Source of the DNA: Gammaproteobacteria bacterium
Lineage (GTDB): Bacteria > Pseudomonadota > Gammaproteobacteria > S012-40
Reading direction: 5' to 3'
NCBI GenBank assembly: GCA_015491615.1
Contig: WFVN01000016.1
Coordinates: forward strand, 1-13,082
Length of the DNA stretch: 13,082 nucleotides
Shown: piece after piece, positions 5,866-12,414 of the stretch
How positions within the stretch are numbered: position 1 is the first letter of the stretch
Layout of the letters: each line of letters begins with the position of its first letter
Notes under the pieces: model-generated
Databases searched by the model: none
What the model was told of the DNA's origin: nothing
Seen by the model: only the letters and a program-made list of their open reading frames with translations
Program-made: the position numbers and the translations under genes

Positions 5866-6348
5866 GTGAAGAAGAAGGATTGGCTTGGTTTGTTGGGGGT
5901 GGTCTGTTTGTCTATAGTGTCAACTTCTCCCGTAGTCCATGCGGCGGAAATCGTGACTGCTGAAAAGCCAGACTCGATTCTAAATATCGCCAAGGGATTT
6001 GGTAGTGCGCGCCTAAAACAGACAAATAGTGGTGTTCCATACATCAGCGGAAGAGTTGATGGGACTAGATATGTCATATATTTCTATGGCTGCGACGACA
6101 ATGGAAAAAAATGTGACTCCATTATGTTCGGGTCTGCTTGGGTCGGGGTCAAGGTTCCTCTGAAAGAAATAAACGAGTGGAATAAATCTAAAAAATATGC
6201 ACAAGCGTTTTTGGACGACGATGGCGATCCGAACATCAACATGCACGTAAATCTTGATCATGGGGTGACGGTCGAAAACTTGGAAGATACGTTCAATATT
6301 TGGACTATTTTGTTGAAAATGTTCAAGAAGCAAGTAATTGAGGCCTGA
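5866..6348 (+). CDS. Secreted YbjN domain-containing protein
   Basis: A 160-residue protein with a clear signal peptide: basic MKKKDW, hydrophobic core to about residue 22, and cleavage likely after the VHA at about 26. The mature part fits the YbjN domain (PF10722): GFGSARLKQTNSGVPYISGRVDG, then YVIYFYGCDDNGKKCDSIMF with the two family-typical cysteines, and GSAWVGVKVPLKEINEW. YbjN proteins are called putative sensory-transduction regulators but lack a defined biochemical role; secreted forms occur in many proteobacteria. The start is GTG at 5866, with GGGGGG about eight bases upstream serving as a weak ribosome site. The gene is much richer in A+T and in AAA/AAT/TTT codons than its neighbours, pointing to horizontal acquisition. 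It is a lone gene with long non-coding flanks. Confidence 0.85.
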   Translation: MKKKDWLGLLGVVCLSIVSTSPVVHAAEIVTAEKPDSILNIAKGFGSARLKQTNSGVPYISGRVDGTRYVIYFYGCDDNGKKCDSIMFGSAWVGVKVPLKEINEWNKSKKYAQAFLDDDGDPNINMHVNLDHGVTVENLEDTFNIWTILLKMFKKQVIEA

Positions 6349-6349
6349 T

Positions 6350-6385
6350 GGCCCGTATGGTAAATGTCGGGGGCCGTCTGTTTTT
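6350..6385 (+). terminator. Candidate terminator after the YbjN-domain gene
   Basis: GGCCC (6350-6354) can pair with GGGCC (6371-6375), followed four bases later by a run of six Ts with the preceding G-T context (6380-6385). The loop is large (16 bases), so this is a modest terminator candidate positioned right after the stop codon. Confidence 0.35.
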
Positions 6386-6423
6386 GCAAGTGACTCTGTC
6401 CGCACTGGGAAAGGGCCGGTGTA

Positions 6424-6462
6424 CCATGAAGTGGTGGGCGATGAGCGCACATCATGGTTTTT
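6424..6462 (+). terminator. Second terminator-like hairpin with T-run
   Basis: CCATGA (6424-6429) pairs with TCATGG (6452-6457), which is directly followed by TTTTT (6458-6462). The interior is 22 bases and can fold partly on itself. The T-run directly after the stem makes it terminator-like; it is about 75 bases beyond the YbjN-gene stop. Confidence 0.35.
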
Positions 6463-6721
6463 GACGTGGTGAGGCCGACCGCAGGGAGCTAAAGTGGAGA
6501 CGGGGCCATCGGTCGCTTGATCGGGTGTGCGCTCGGGCCGGGTCGTTGGGAGATTGCTTCCTGGCGTAACCCTGTCCACCACCTAACTGAATCACCGCCA
6601 ACGGGTTCACTGCCCTTTGCTTTGCTTCATCGTCATGTTTTTCCCTGTCGCCGCCCTTCCTATGCCGCCCCTCCTAAAGGAGGGGGCATTATGGTTCGGG
6701 CGAGCAGATTGGGATTGCGTT
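6463..6721. other. Intergenic region between island and propeller gene
   Basis: Together with the two candidate terminators, the gap from 6349 to 6780 is over 430 bases without a supportable gene. A plus-strand frame is open from 6517 into the propeller gene, but its upstream residues are low in complexity, have no ribosome site, and precede a clear promoter, so they are probably untranslated. Base composition returns toward the chromosomal value here. One strong hairpin (6662-6690) is listed separately. Confidence 0.5.
6662..6690. repeat. Strong inverted repeat upstream of the propeller promoter
   Basis: CCCCTCC and GGAGGGG form a perfect seven-base-pair stem around a TAAA loop (6668-6685), extended on both sides by ATGC/GCAT (6662-6665 with 6687-6690 roughly) after a small bulge. 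It lies 30-60 bases upstream of the -35 element of the promoter at 6722-6750. No T-run follows it on either strand, so it is not a standard terminator. It could be a regulator site, a cruciform-prone element, or a remnant of a mobile element end. Confidence 0.5.
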
Positions 6722-6750
6722 TTGCCGCGTCCTTTCCTCGGCGGCATAAT
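6722..6750 (+). promoter_or_regulatory. Sigma70-type promoter of the beta-propeller gene
   Basis: TTGCCG (6722-6727) and CATAAT (6745-6750, five of six matches to the -10 consensus) are exactly 17 bases apart. The expected start near 6757 gives a leader of about 24 bases, containing GAGGGAA, a suitable ribosome site ahead of the ATG at 6781. Confidence 0.65.
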
Positions 6751-6780
6751 GTCGCGTCCGTCACATTACGAGGGAACGCC

Positions 6781-8031
6781 ATGAACCGCACCGCCCAGGA
6801 CTTCCGCCTCGCTTGCTACCTTAGCGATCGCAAGACCGGCCGCTTGGTGATCGTCCAGCGCCACGGCGGTCGGACCCGGGTGGAGCACCTGCCCCAGGCC
6901 CCGGCCACTGGGTTGCCGTCCCTGGAGCGCCCGGTGCTGGTGGGGGTGGACGAGGAGGACCGGGTCATCCTCTGGGACCCTCGCGCCATCTATCTCTCCT
7001 GCGAGGACGCCCTGCCCGCGGACGCCTTCGCCGCCCATTGTTACCCCGACCCCTACTCCGCGCGCGCCTTCTTCATGAACGACGGTGACAAGGAAAGCGG
7101 CAACGACACCGTCCACTGCGGCCACGAGGGTTCCTCGGTGACCGCCATGGAGGACATCAACTCCGCCGTGGCCCGTCACTTGGCCACTGTCTGCGTGGGG
7201 CGCGGCCACCACCAGGCCGAATACACCGGGCCCAGCGCCAAGCGCCCGGACATGCCCCGCTTGCTGTGGGTGAGCAGCCTCAAGGACGGCACTCTGGACG
7301 TGGTGGTCAACGACTTCGACCGCGACGACGACCTCACCTTAATCAAGCGCTTCGATCTGCGCGAGCCCGAGCGCGAGGAGGGCGAGGGCAACCACGCCTT
7401 CCCCCATGGCACCGCCTATAGCGAGCACACCGGCCGGGTGTACAACCTCAACAACGGCTACGGCAACGTGGTGGAGATCGACCCCTACCACCTGGAGGTC
7501 GTCCGGCGGGTGGACTTCCCCGGCCACAGCAACCTGTTCGCCGTCCCCGGCGGGCGCTGGCTCATTGGCCGCGGCGCCGACCGCAAGTCCGACCCCGAAC
7601 ACGTCCTCGCCCGCCTCTCCGTCCTCGATCCGGAGGGCCTGGAGGTGTGCCACAGCCTCGCCCTCCCCGACCGCTACCTCTCCAAGTACTTTTTCGACCC
7701 GGAGGGGCGGTACCTCTACCTCACCACCGGTGCTTCCGGCAGCGAGGCCCAGCGGGCCAATCTGAAGGCCACCGTCCTTTTGGTCTTCGACCTGGACGGC
7801 CTGCCCACCCTGCGCGCCCCCCGGGAGGTGGACCTGGGCGGCGCGGTGGGGACCCTGGAATTCTTCCCCGACAGGGATGGGCGCACCGCCCTCGTCGCCT
7901 GCTCGGTGGGGGAACGCGGGGTGATCGCCCTGCTGGACGCCGAGACCCTGGAGGTGGTGGAGGAGATCGAGCTGGGCATGGCCCAACCCCACTCCCGCCT
8001 GTGGACCCTGCCGCAGGTGGACTGGCCCTGA
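6781..8031 (+). CDS. YVTN-like beta-propeller protein of unknown function
   Basis: A 416-residue soluble protein. Repeated strand-turn-strand units with phrases such as HGTAYSEHTGRVYNLNNGYGNVVEID (about 209-234), FDPEGRYLYLTTGASGS, VLLVFDLDG and VIALLDAETLEVVEEIELG point to a seven-bladed-type beta-propeller of the YncE/YVTN class. The N-terminal 130 residues are less repetitive. There is no signal peptide, so it is probably cytoplasmic, unlike many YVTN proteins. Histidines cluster at conserved-looking turns: VHCGHEG (111-117), RGHHQ (141-145), HAFPHG (205-210), FPGHS (246-250) and QPHSRLW (402-408). This suggests metal or ligand binding in the central channel, but that is inference. The ATG at 6781 is set by the good ribosome site and promoter just upstream. 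The stop is one base from the end of the convergent iron gene. Confidence 0.75.
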   Translation: MNRTAQDFRLACYLSDRKTGRLVIVQRHGGRTRVEHLPQAPATGLPSLERPVLVGVDEEDRVILWDPRAIYLSCEDALPADAFAAHCYPDPYSARAFFMNDGDKESGNDTVHCGHEGSSVTAMEDINSAVARHLATVCVGRGHHQAEYTGPSAKRPDMPRLLWVSSLKDGTLDVVVNDFDRDDDLTLIKRFDLREPEREEGEGNHAFPHGTAYSEHTGRVYNLNNGYGNVVEIDPYHLEVVRRVDFPGHSNLFAVPGGRWLIGRGADRKSDPEHVLARLSVLDPEGLEVCHSLALPDRYLSKYFFDPEGRYLYLTTGASGSEAQRANLKATVLLVFDLDGLPTLRAPREVDLGGAVGTLEFFPDRDGRTALVACSVGERGVIALLDAETLEVVEEIELGMAQPHSRLWTLPQVDWP

Positions 8032-8032
8032 G

Positions 8033-9130
8033 TCACACCCCCGCCTCGATCCCGAACAGATGTTGCATCGCCAAGCCGAAGCCGTAAGCCAGGGCGGCGG
8101 CAGTGAGGCCGGAGACCACCATCTCCAGCACCTTGGTGCGGATGGATATGCCGGAAAGCACGGCGATGGACAGGCCCACGGTGGCCAAGGCAAGGCCGGC
8201 GAAGAGCATGGATCCCACCAGGGCGGAGAAGGAGTCGTCGGCGAAGAAGTAGGGGGTGAGGGGGAAGATCACCCCGAACAGATAGGCGAAACCGGTGAAC
8301 AGGCCCGAGCGCACCTCGTTCTCCTGCACCGGCTCCAACAGTAGGCCGCGCACCGCGTCGGGATTGTCGCCGATGCGCTCGGCCACCTCGCGGCTCACCT
8401 CGTCCGGCAGGCCGCTGTCGGCCAGCTTCTCGCGCAGGGCCTCGCCCGCCCGCTGCGGCGCCACCTCGAAGAGAATGTCCATGTGCCGGCGGCGGGCTTC
8501 GTTCACCTGCCGCTGGGAACGGACGGAGATGAAGGCGCCGATGCCCATGGACAAGGCCCCTGCCACTCCGACGATGAGGCCGGACAGGGCCACCACCCGC
8601 GGCGCCCCCGGATAGGCGGCGGACAGGCCGGTGACCGCCCCCAGGATTTCCACCAGGCCGTCGTTCATCCCGAGGACGAAATCGCGCACGTTGTTGCCCC
8701 CCAGGCGCTCTGCTTCCTCGCGGAAAACCTGTTCGTGTTCCATCTCGTCGAGGACCACTGCTGCCAGGGTGCGTTGCTCCTTTTCGTCCAGCAGGCGCGT
8801 GCGCCAGATGGCGTGGTACTCCTGCTGCGCCCCACCCTCGCCCATCTCCAACAGGGCCACCAGCCACAGGGGGCTCACCACGCGAGCGATCAGACCCAGC
8901 AGGGCGATCTTCAGGCGCGGCGGGGCCACCTCGGGCACGCGCCCGCCACGGGCCTCGATCACCCGTCCCCAGAATTTGGCGTGCCCTGCTTCCATGCGGC
9001 TGATGCGTCGTAGCTGCTTGGCCAGGTGATCGTCGCGGCTGCGCTCGGCCAGGGACTGATAGAGGAAGCAGTCGTGCATTTCGTTGCGATAGAAGCGCTC
9101 GGCCTGCGCTAGGAGGGTGTCGTCCGTCAT
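8033..9130 (-). CDS. mbfA: Ferritin-like/VIT1 fusion protein, MbfA-type iron exporter
   Basis: A 365-residue fusion of an N-terminal rubrerythrin/ferritin-like di-iron domain and a C-terminal VIT1/CCC1 membrane transporter domain. This is the architecture of MbfA (membrane-bound ferritin A), an inner-membrane iron exporter that protects alphaproteobacteria against iron and peroxide stress. Candidate di-iron ligands are E17, E47 with H50 (EAGH), E95 or E98, E104, and E129 with H132 (DEMEHE). The VIT1 part starts at GMNDGLVEILGAVTGLSAA (about 154-172), followed by GALSMGIGAFISVRSQ and a charged cytoplasmic segment, then three more membrane helices, five in all. AAGGA nine bases upstream favours ATG 9130 over TTG 9133. 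It is divergent from the GGDEF-EAL gene; I see no Fur or Irr box. The symbol is assigned by architecture. Confidence 0.85.
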   Translation of the reverse strand: MTDDTLLAQAERFYRNEMHDCFLYQSLAERSRDDHLAKQLRRISRMEAGHAKFWGRVIEARGGRVPEVAPPRLKIALLGLIARVVSPLWLVALLEMGEGGAQQEYHAIWRTRLLDEKEQRTLAAVVLDEMEHEQVFREEAERLGGNNVRDFVLGMNDGLVEILGAVTGLSAAYPGAPRVVALSGLIVGVAGALSMGIGAFISVRSQRQVNEARRRHMDILFEVAPQRAGEALREKLADSGLPDEVSREVAERIGDNPDAVRGLLLEPVQENEVRSGLFTGFAYLFGVIFPLTPYFFADDSFSALVGSMLFAGLALATVGLSIAVLSGISIRTKVLEMVVSGLTAAALAYGFGLAMQHLFGIEAGV

Positions 9131-9187
9131 CAAGTTTTTTCCTTGGATTGCCGAAGGGGACCTCAGGAATTCAGCCTAGCAGAAGCC

Positions 9188-11572
9188 ATGCCGACAGAGG
9201 CCTCCGAACAGCATCGGCGTGCTCCCAGCATCCGGGGGTCGCTGTCCTTCGCCATGACGCTCATGGGGGGGTTGGCCATAGGACTCTCCTTGCTGACCGG
9301 TTTCGTGTACCGACAGATGATTCTCGAGGACCAGCGTGCTTACGTGGGTGAGTTGTTGTCGGTGGAAGTCCCGCCGTTGCTGGACGAACTCACCGCCAGG
9401 GCGGTGGAAATGGGAATTTCGGTGCATCAGGACGAGGAATTCCATGCGGCCATGGAAGCACCCACCGTGGACGCCATGCACACGCTCCTGGACGAGCAGT
9501 TCCACCAGTACTACATCACCGCCGGTGTGGTGCCCACAGTGGGGTTGGCGCTGACCCATGCCGATCTTTCCCCGTGGATCACCGCCCACGAGAGCCTGAT
9601 AGATCCTTTCAGTGTCTGTTCCCAGACGCGCGTTCGCTGGTCTCAGCGGGACAAAGTGGAGCGACTGAAGACGACCTCCGCTCTGTGTTTCCACGATGGG
9701 CGGCCGTTGTGGTTGGTGGCGCAACCGTTCGGTGGACTGCGACCGCGTACTTACCTCCTCAACTTGATCGACCCTGTCCAGGCCTTGATGAAGGTGGAGC
9801 AACGCCTGGAATTGCCGGTGACCCTGATGGCCGAGGGCCGGCTCATCGCCCGTTCCGAACATTGGCCGGAAAGCGGGGAGTCCCGTTGGTTGAAGGCGGA
9901 GCACCGGCTCGTGGGGGAAGGGGGCGTACTCACCCTGACAGTGGCCAAGGACATCAATGTCCTGCTCACCCGACTGGCGTGGATACAGTGGTTCTTGGTG
10001 TTGGGTACGGTGGCGGTGATTCTCGTTTTGACCCAACTCCTGTGGCGGCGTATCCGGCGGCTGGTATTGGATCCCATCAATGCCCTGGGGGAGGGTCTGG
10101 CGTGCCTGTCGCAGATGGACCCCAAGGACTACCGGCCTTTGCCTTTCACCGGCGGGCGGGAGGTACGTTGCCTCACCGAGGCCTTCAACCAGACCGGCAG
10201 GGAGCTGCGCGACCTCTACCTGACCTTGGAGCGGATGGCTTACACCGACACCCTTACCCGCCTCCCCAACCGGTCCCGCTTCAACGAGATGCTGGAGCTG
10301 CACGTCAGCCTCAACCAGCACCGGGTGGCCCCCTTCGCCCTGTTCATCATGGACCTGGATCGCTTCAAGTGGGTCAACGACAACCTGGGGCATCTGGCCG
10401 GCGACCAACTCCTCGCCCAGGTGGCCGACCGTCTCGCCTCCGTCCTGCGCAAGACCGACGTGGTGGAACGCCTGCAGGGAGGCGATCCGGTGGCGCGTCT
10501 CGGCGGGGACGAGTTCGCCGCCCTCATCCCGGGGGTGGGCAGCGAAGAGGAGGCGGTCCTGGTGGCGGGCAAGATCGCTGCCGCGATGGCTCAGCCCTTC
10601 AGTCTGGAGGGGCGTGAAGTGGAGGTGGGGATCAGTATCGGCATCGCCTTGTGTCCCCGCCACGGTCGGGATCCGCAGCAACTCATGCGCTTGGCGGATG
10701 TGGCCATGTACCAGGCCAAGAAGGGGGGCGATGTGTTCCAGATCTACGACGAGGCCCGCGACCATTCGCGTCTCTACCGGGCCAGCCTGGAAGGGGCCTT
10801 GCGCGAGGCATTGATCCATTTCGACGGCATGTGGTTGGAATATCAGCCCCAGGTGAACGTCGCCAGCGGACGGGTGGTAGGCGTGGAGGCCCTGGTACGT
10901 TGGCGGGGGATGGAAGACGGGCCGGTGACGCCGGACGTGTTCGTCCCCCTGGCGGAGCAGTGCGGACTCATTGATCGTCTCACCCGCTGGGTGTTGAATC
11001 ACGCCCTCGACCAGGCCGCGGCTTGGCATGGAGAGGGCAAGGCGTTGCGCGTGTCGGTCAATCTCTCCACCCGCAACCTGGCCGAGCCGGACCTGGCGCA
11101 GGCGGTGGAATGCGCCTTGGTCGAACACGGCTTGTCCGCCGAGCACCTGACCCTGGAGATCACCGAAACGTATTTGTTGTCCGATCCGGATCAGGCACTC
11201 GTGCAATTGAAACGGTTGGCGGCCATGGGGGTGCGACTGTCCCTGGACGATTTCGGTACCGGCTATTCCTCTCTCACTTGTCTGCAACGTTTGCCCTTGC
11301 ACGAGATCAAGATCGACCGGCGTTTCGTACGCCACATGCACGCGAGCCCGGACGATCGGGTGATCGTCGAGGCGGTGGTGGGGTTGGCGCGTGGCCTCGG
11401 CAAGGAGGTGCTGGCCGAGGGGGTGGAAGACCTCGCCACCTTGGAGGCCCTGCGGGCCATGGGGTGCCGTCTGGTGCAGGGGTATTACATCGCCCCGCCC
11501 ATGCCTGCGGATCAGTTCGCGGACTGGTTCGCGTGCTGGTCTTCCAAGTCTTCTGGCAGAGCCAGTTCGTAG
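9188..11572 (+). CDS. Membrane-bound GGDEF-EAL c-di-GMP turnover protein
   Basis: A 794-residue bifunctional-type protein that could make and degrade the second messenger c-di-GMP. Order of parts: short cytoplasmic N-terminus, membrane helix at about 17-41, periplasmic sensor region of about 220 residues with two cysteines (144, 167), second helix at about 265-286, a HAMP-like linker to about 340, GGDEF domain (about 350-520) and EAL domain (about 535-785). The synthase signature GGDEF is intact at 439-443. The usual RxxD inhibitory site is displaced: RKTD is followed by an insert of about nine residues before PVARLGGDEF. The EAL domain keeps EALVRW, NLSTRNL, LEITETYLL, DDFGTGYSSL, IKIDRRFV and AEGVED, so phosphodiesterase activity is plausible. 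ATG 9188 is chosen; TTG 9143 has no ribosome site. Confidence 0.93.
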   Translation: MPTEASEQHRRAPSIRGSLSFAMTLMGGLAIGLSLLTGFVYRQMILEDQRAYVGELLSVEVPPLLDELTARAVEMGISVHQDEEFHAAMEAPTVDAMHTLLDEQFHQYYITAGVVPTVGLALTHADLSPWITAHESLIDPFSVCSQTRVRWSQRDKVERLKTTSALCFHDGRPLWLVAQPFGGLRPRTYLLNLIDPVQALMKVEQRLELPVTLMAEGRLIARSEHWPESGESRWLKAEHRLVGEGGVLTLTVAKDINVLLTRLAWIQWFLVLGTVAVILVLTQLLWRRIRRLVLDPINALGEGLACLSQMDPKDYRPLPFTGGREVRCLTEAFNQTGRELRDLYLTLERMAYTDTLTRLPNRSRFNEMLELHVSLNQHRVAPFALFIMDLDRFKWVNDNLGHLAGDQLLAQVADRLASVLRKTDVVERLQGGDPVARLGGDEFAALIPGVGSEEEAVLVAGKIAAAMAQPFSLEGREVEVGISIGIALCPRHGRDPQQLMRLADVAMYQAKKGGDVFQIYDEARDHSRLYRASLEGALREALIHFDGMWLEYQPQVNVASGRVVGVEALVRWRGMEDGPVTPDVFVPLAEQCGLIDRLTRWVLNHALDQAAAWHGEGKALRVSVNLSTRNLAEPDLAQAVECALVEHGLSAEHLTLEITETYLLSDPDQALVQLKRLAAMGVRLSLDDFGTGYSSLTCLQRLPLHEIKIDRRFVRHMHASPDDRVIVEAVVGLARGLGKEVLAEGVEDLATLEALRAMGCRLVQGYYIAPPMPADQFADWFACWSSKSSGRASS

Positions 11573-12291
11573 AGTACCGGCCAGCGCTTGCCGGTGACGA
11601 ACAGGCGCCGGCCCTGTGGATCGTAGGCGATGCCGTTGGCCACCGCGAGGGCGTCTCCACGGGTCTCCTCGGGACGCAGGGGGGCGAGGTCGATCCAGCC
11701 TTTGACTTGCCCGCTCTCGGGATCGATGCGGACGATGCGCGAGGTCTCGAAGACGTTGGCCCACAGTTCGCCGGCCACCCATTCCAGTTCGTTGAGACGT
11801 TTCACCGGTTTGTCTCCGTCGCGCACCTGGATGAGGCTCATGGTACGAAAGGTGTCGGGGTCACGCACGAGAATGCGGTCGCTGCCGTCGCTGTGGTAGA
11901 GGCGGTGGCCGTCCCAGGCCAGCCCCCAGCCCTCGCCCCGGTAACGGAAGCGGTCCAGGTAGCGCAGCGTGTGGCGGTCGTAGACCAGGGCCAGGCCGGC
12001 GCGCCAGGTGAGCTGGACGAGGCGCCCTTCCACCACTGCCAGGCCCTCGCCGAAGAGTTGTTTGGGGAGGCGCTTGATGAGGCCGTTTTTGCCGCCGGGA
12101 CGATAGCGACGCAGGCTGGACTCGCCGTACAACCCGGTACTCTCGAACAGCCAGCCTTCGGCCCAGGCCAGGCCCTGGGTGAAGGCGGTGGGGTCGTGGG
12201 GATGGGTGGCAAGTACCTTCGGTTGGAGCACCGGGGCCGCCGCGGCGGTACCGGCCAGGCTCGCGAGGAGGATGAAGACGAGCGGTTTCAT
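11512..12291 (-). CDS. Glutaminyl-peptide cyclotransferase-like secreted protein
   Basis: A 259-residue protein of the plant/bacterial-type glutaminyl-peptide cyclotransferase family (PF05096), a five-bladed propeller that converts N-terminal glutamine to pyroglutamate. A signal peptide is evident: MKPLVFILLASLAGTAAA with cleavage probably before AP at about residue 19, so it is exported to the periplasm. Family signatures seen are HDPTAFTQGLAWAEGWLFESTGLYGESSLRRY (about 31-62), the GEGLAVVEGRLVQLTWRAG block, GEGWGLAWDG, and LNELEWVAGELWANV with RIVRIDPESG. Length matches the family. The start is at 12291, or possibly the ATG at 12321; neither has a strong ribosome site. Its last 61 bases overlap the end of the GGDEF-EAL gene on the opposite strand. 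It lies about 110 bases downstream of the cytochrome gene on the same strand. Confidence 0.88.
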   Translation of the reverse strand: MKPLVFILLASLAGTAAAAPVLQPKVLATHPHDPTAFTQGLAWAEGWLFESTGLYGESSLRRYRPGGKNGLIKRLPKQLFGEGLAVVEGRLVQLTWRAGLALVYDRHTLRYLDRFRYRGEGWGLAWDGHRLYHSDGSDRILVRDPDTFRTMSLIQVRDGDKPVKRLNELEWVAGELWANVFETSRIVRIDPESGQVKGWIDLAPLRPEETRGDALAVANGIAYDPQGRRLFVTGKRWPVLYELALPEDLEDQHANQSAN

Positions 12292-12395
12292 GGACCGGGC
12301 GTGTGCCGCGATCGGCATGGCGAAGGGGAAAGGCCGGGGACGCCGTCGATCACATGCGCCGTCCGGCGGCGGTCGCCCTCCGATGGATGTCGTGG

Positions 12396-12414
12396 TTCGT
12401 TCACTTTCGTTCAC
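12396..12414. repeat. Tandem nine-base repeat at the cytochrome gene stop
   Basis: TTCGTTCAC occurs at 12396-12404 and again at 12406-12414, a ten-base period, read GTGAACGAA on the minus strand. It spans the last codons and stop of the cytochrome gene and lies in front of the cyclotransferase gene. It could be a direct-repeat binding site for a response regulator, or coincidence. Confidence 0.3.

Noticed and set aside
6013..6582. Minus-strand open frame across the end of the YbjN gene and the intergenic region.
   Set aside because: No ribosome site, no recognisable domain, and it is antisense to a gene with a clear signal peptide and family signature.
232..6693. The 12-base string GGGGGCATTATG occurs both before pepP (232-243) and after the island hairpin (6682-6693).
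   Set aside because: In a window of this size several identical 12-base pairs are expected by chance, and the flanks do not match.
6517..6780. N-terminal extension of the propeller gene by 88 residues.
   Set aside because: The extension has no ribosome site, reads through the promoter and hairpin, and its residues look non-coding; ATG 6781 has a good ribosome site.
9176..11782. A very long open frame (over 860 codons) on the minus strand opposite the GGDEF-EAL gene.
   Set aside because: It is the antisense shadow of a clearly real gene; its residues are rich in His, Arg, Gln and Gly with no recognisable domain.
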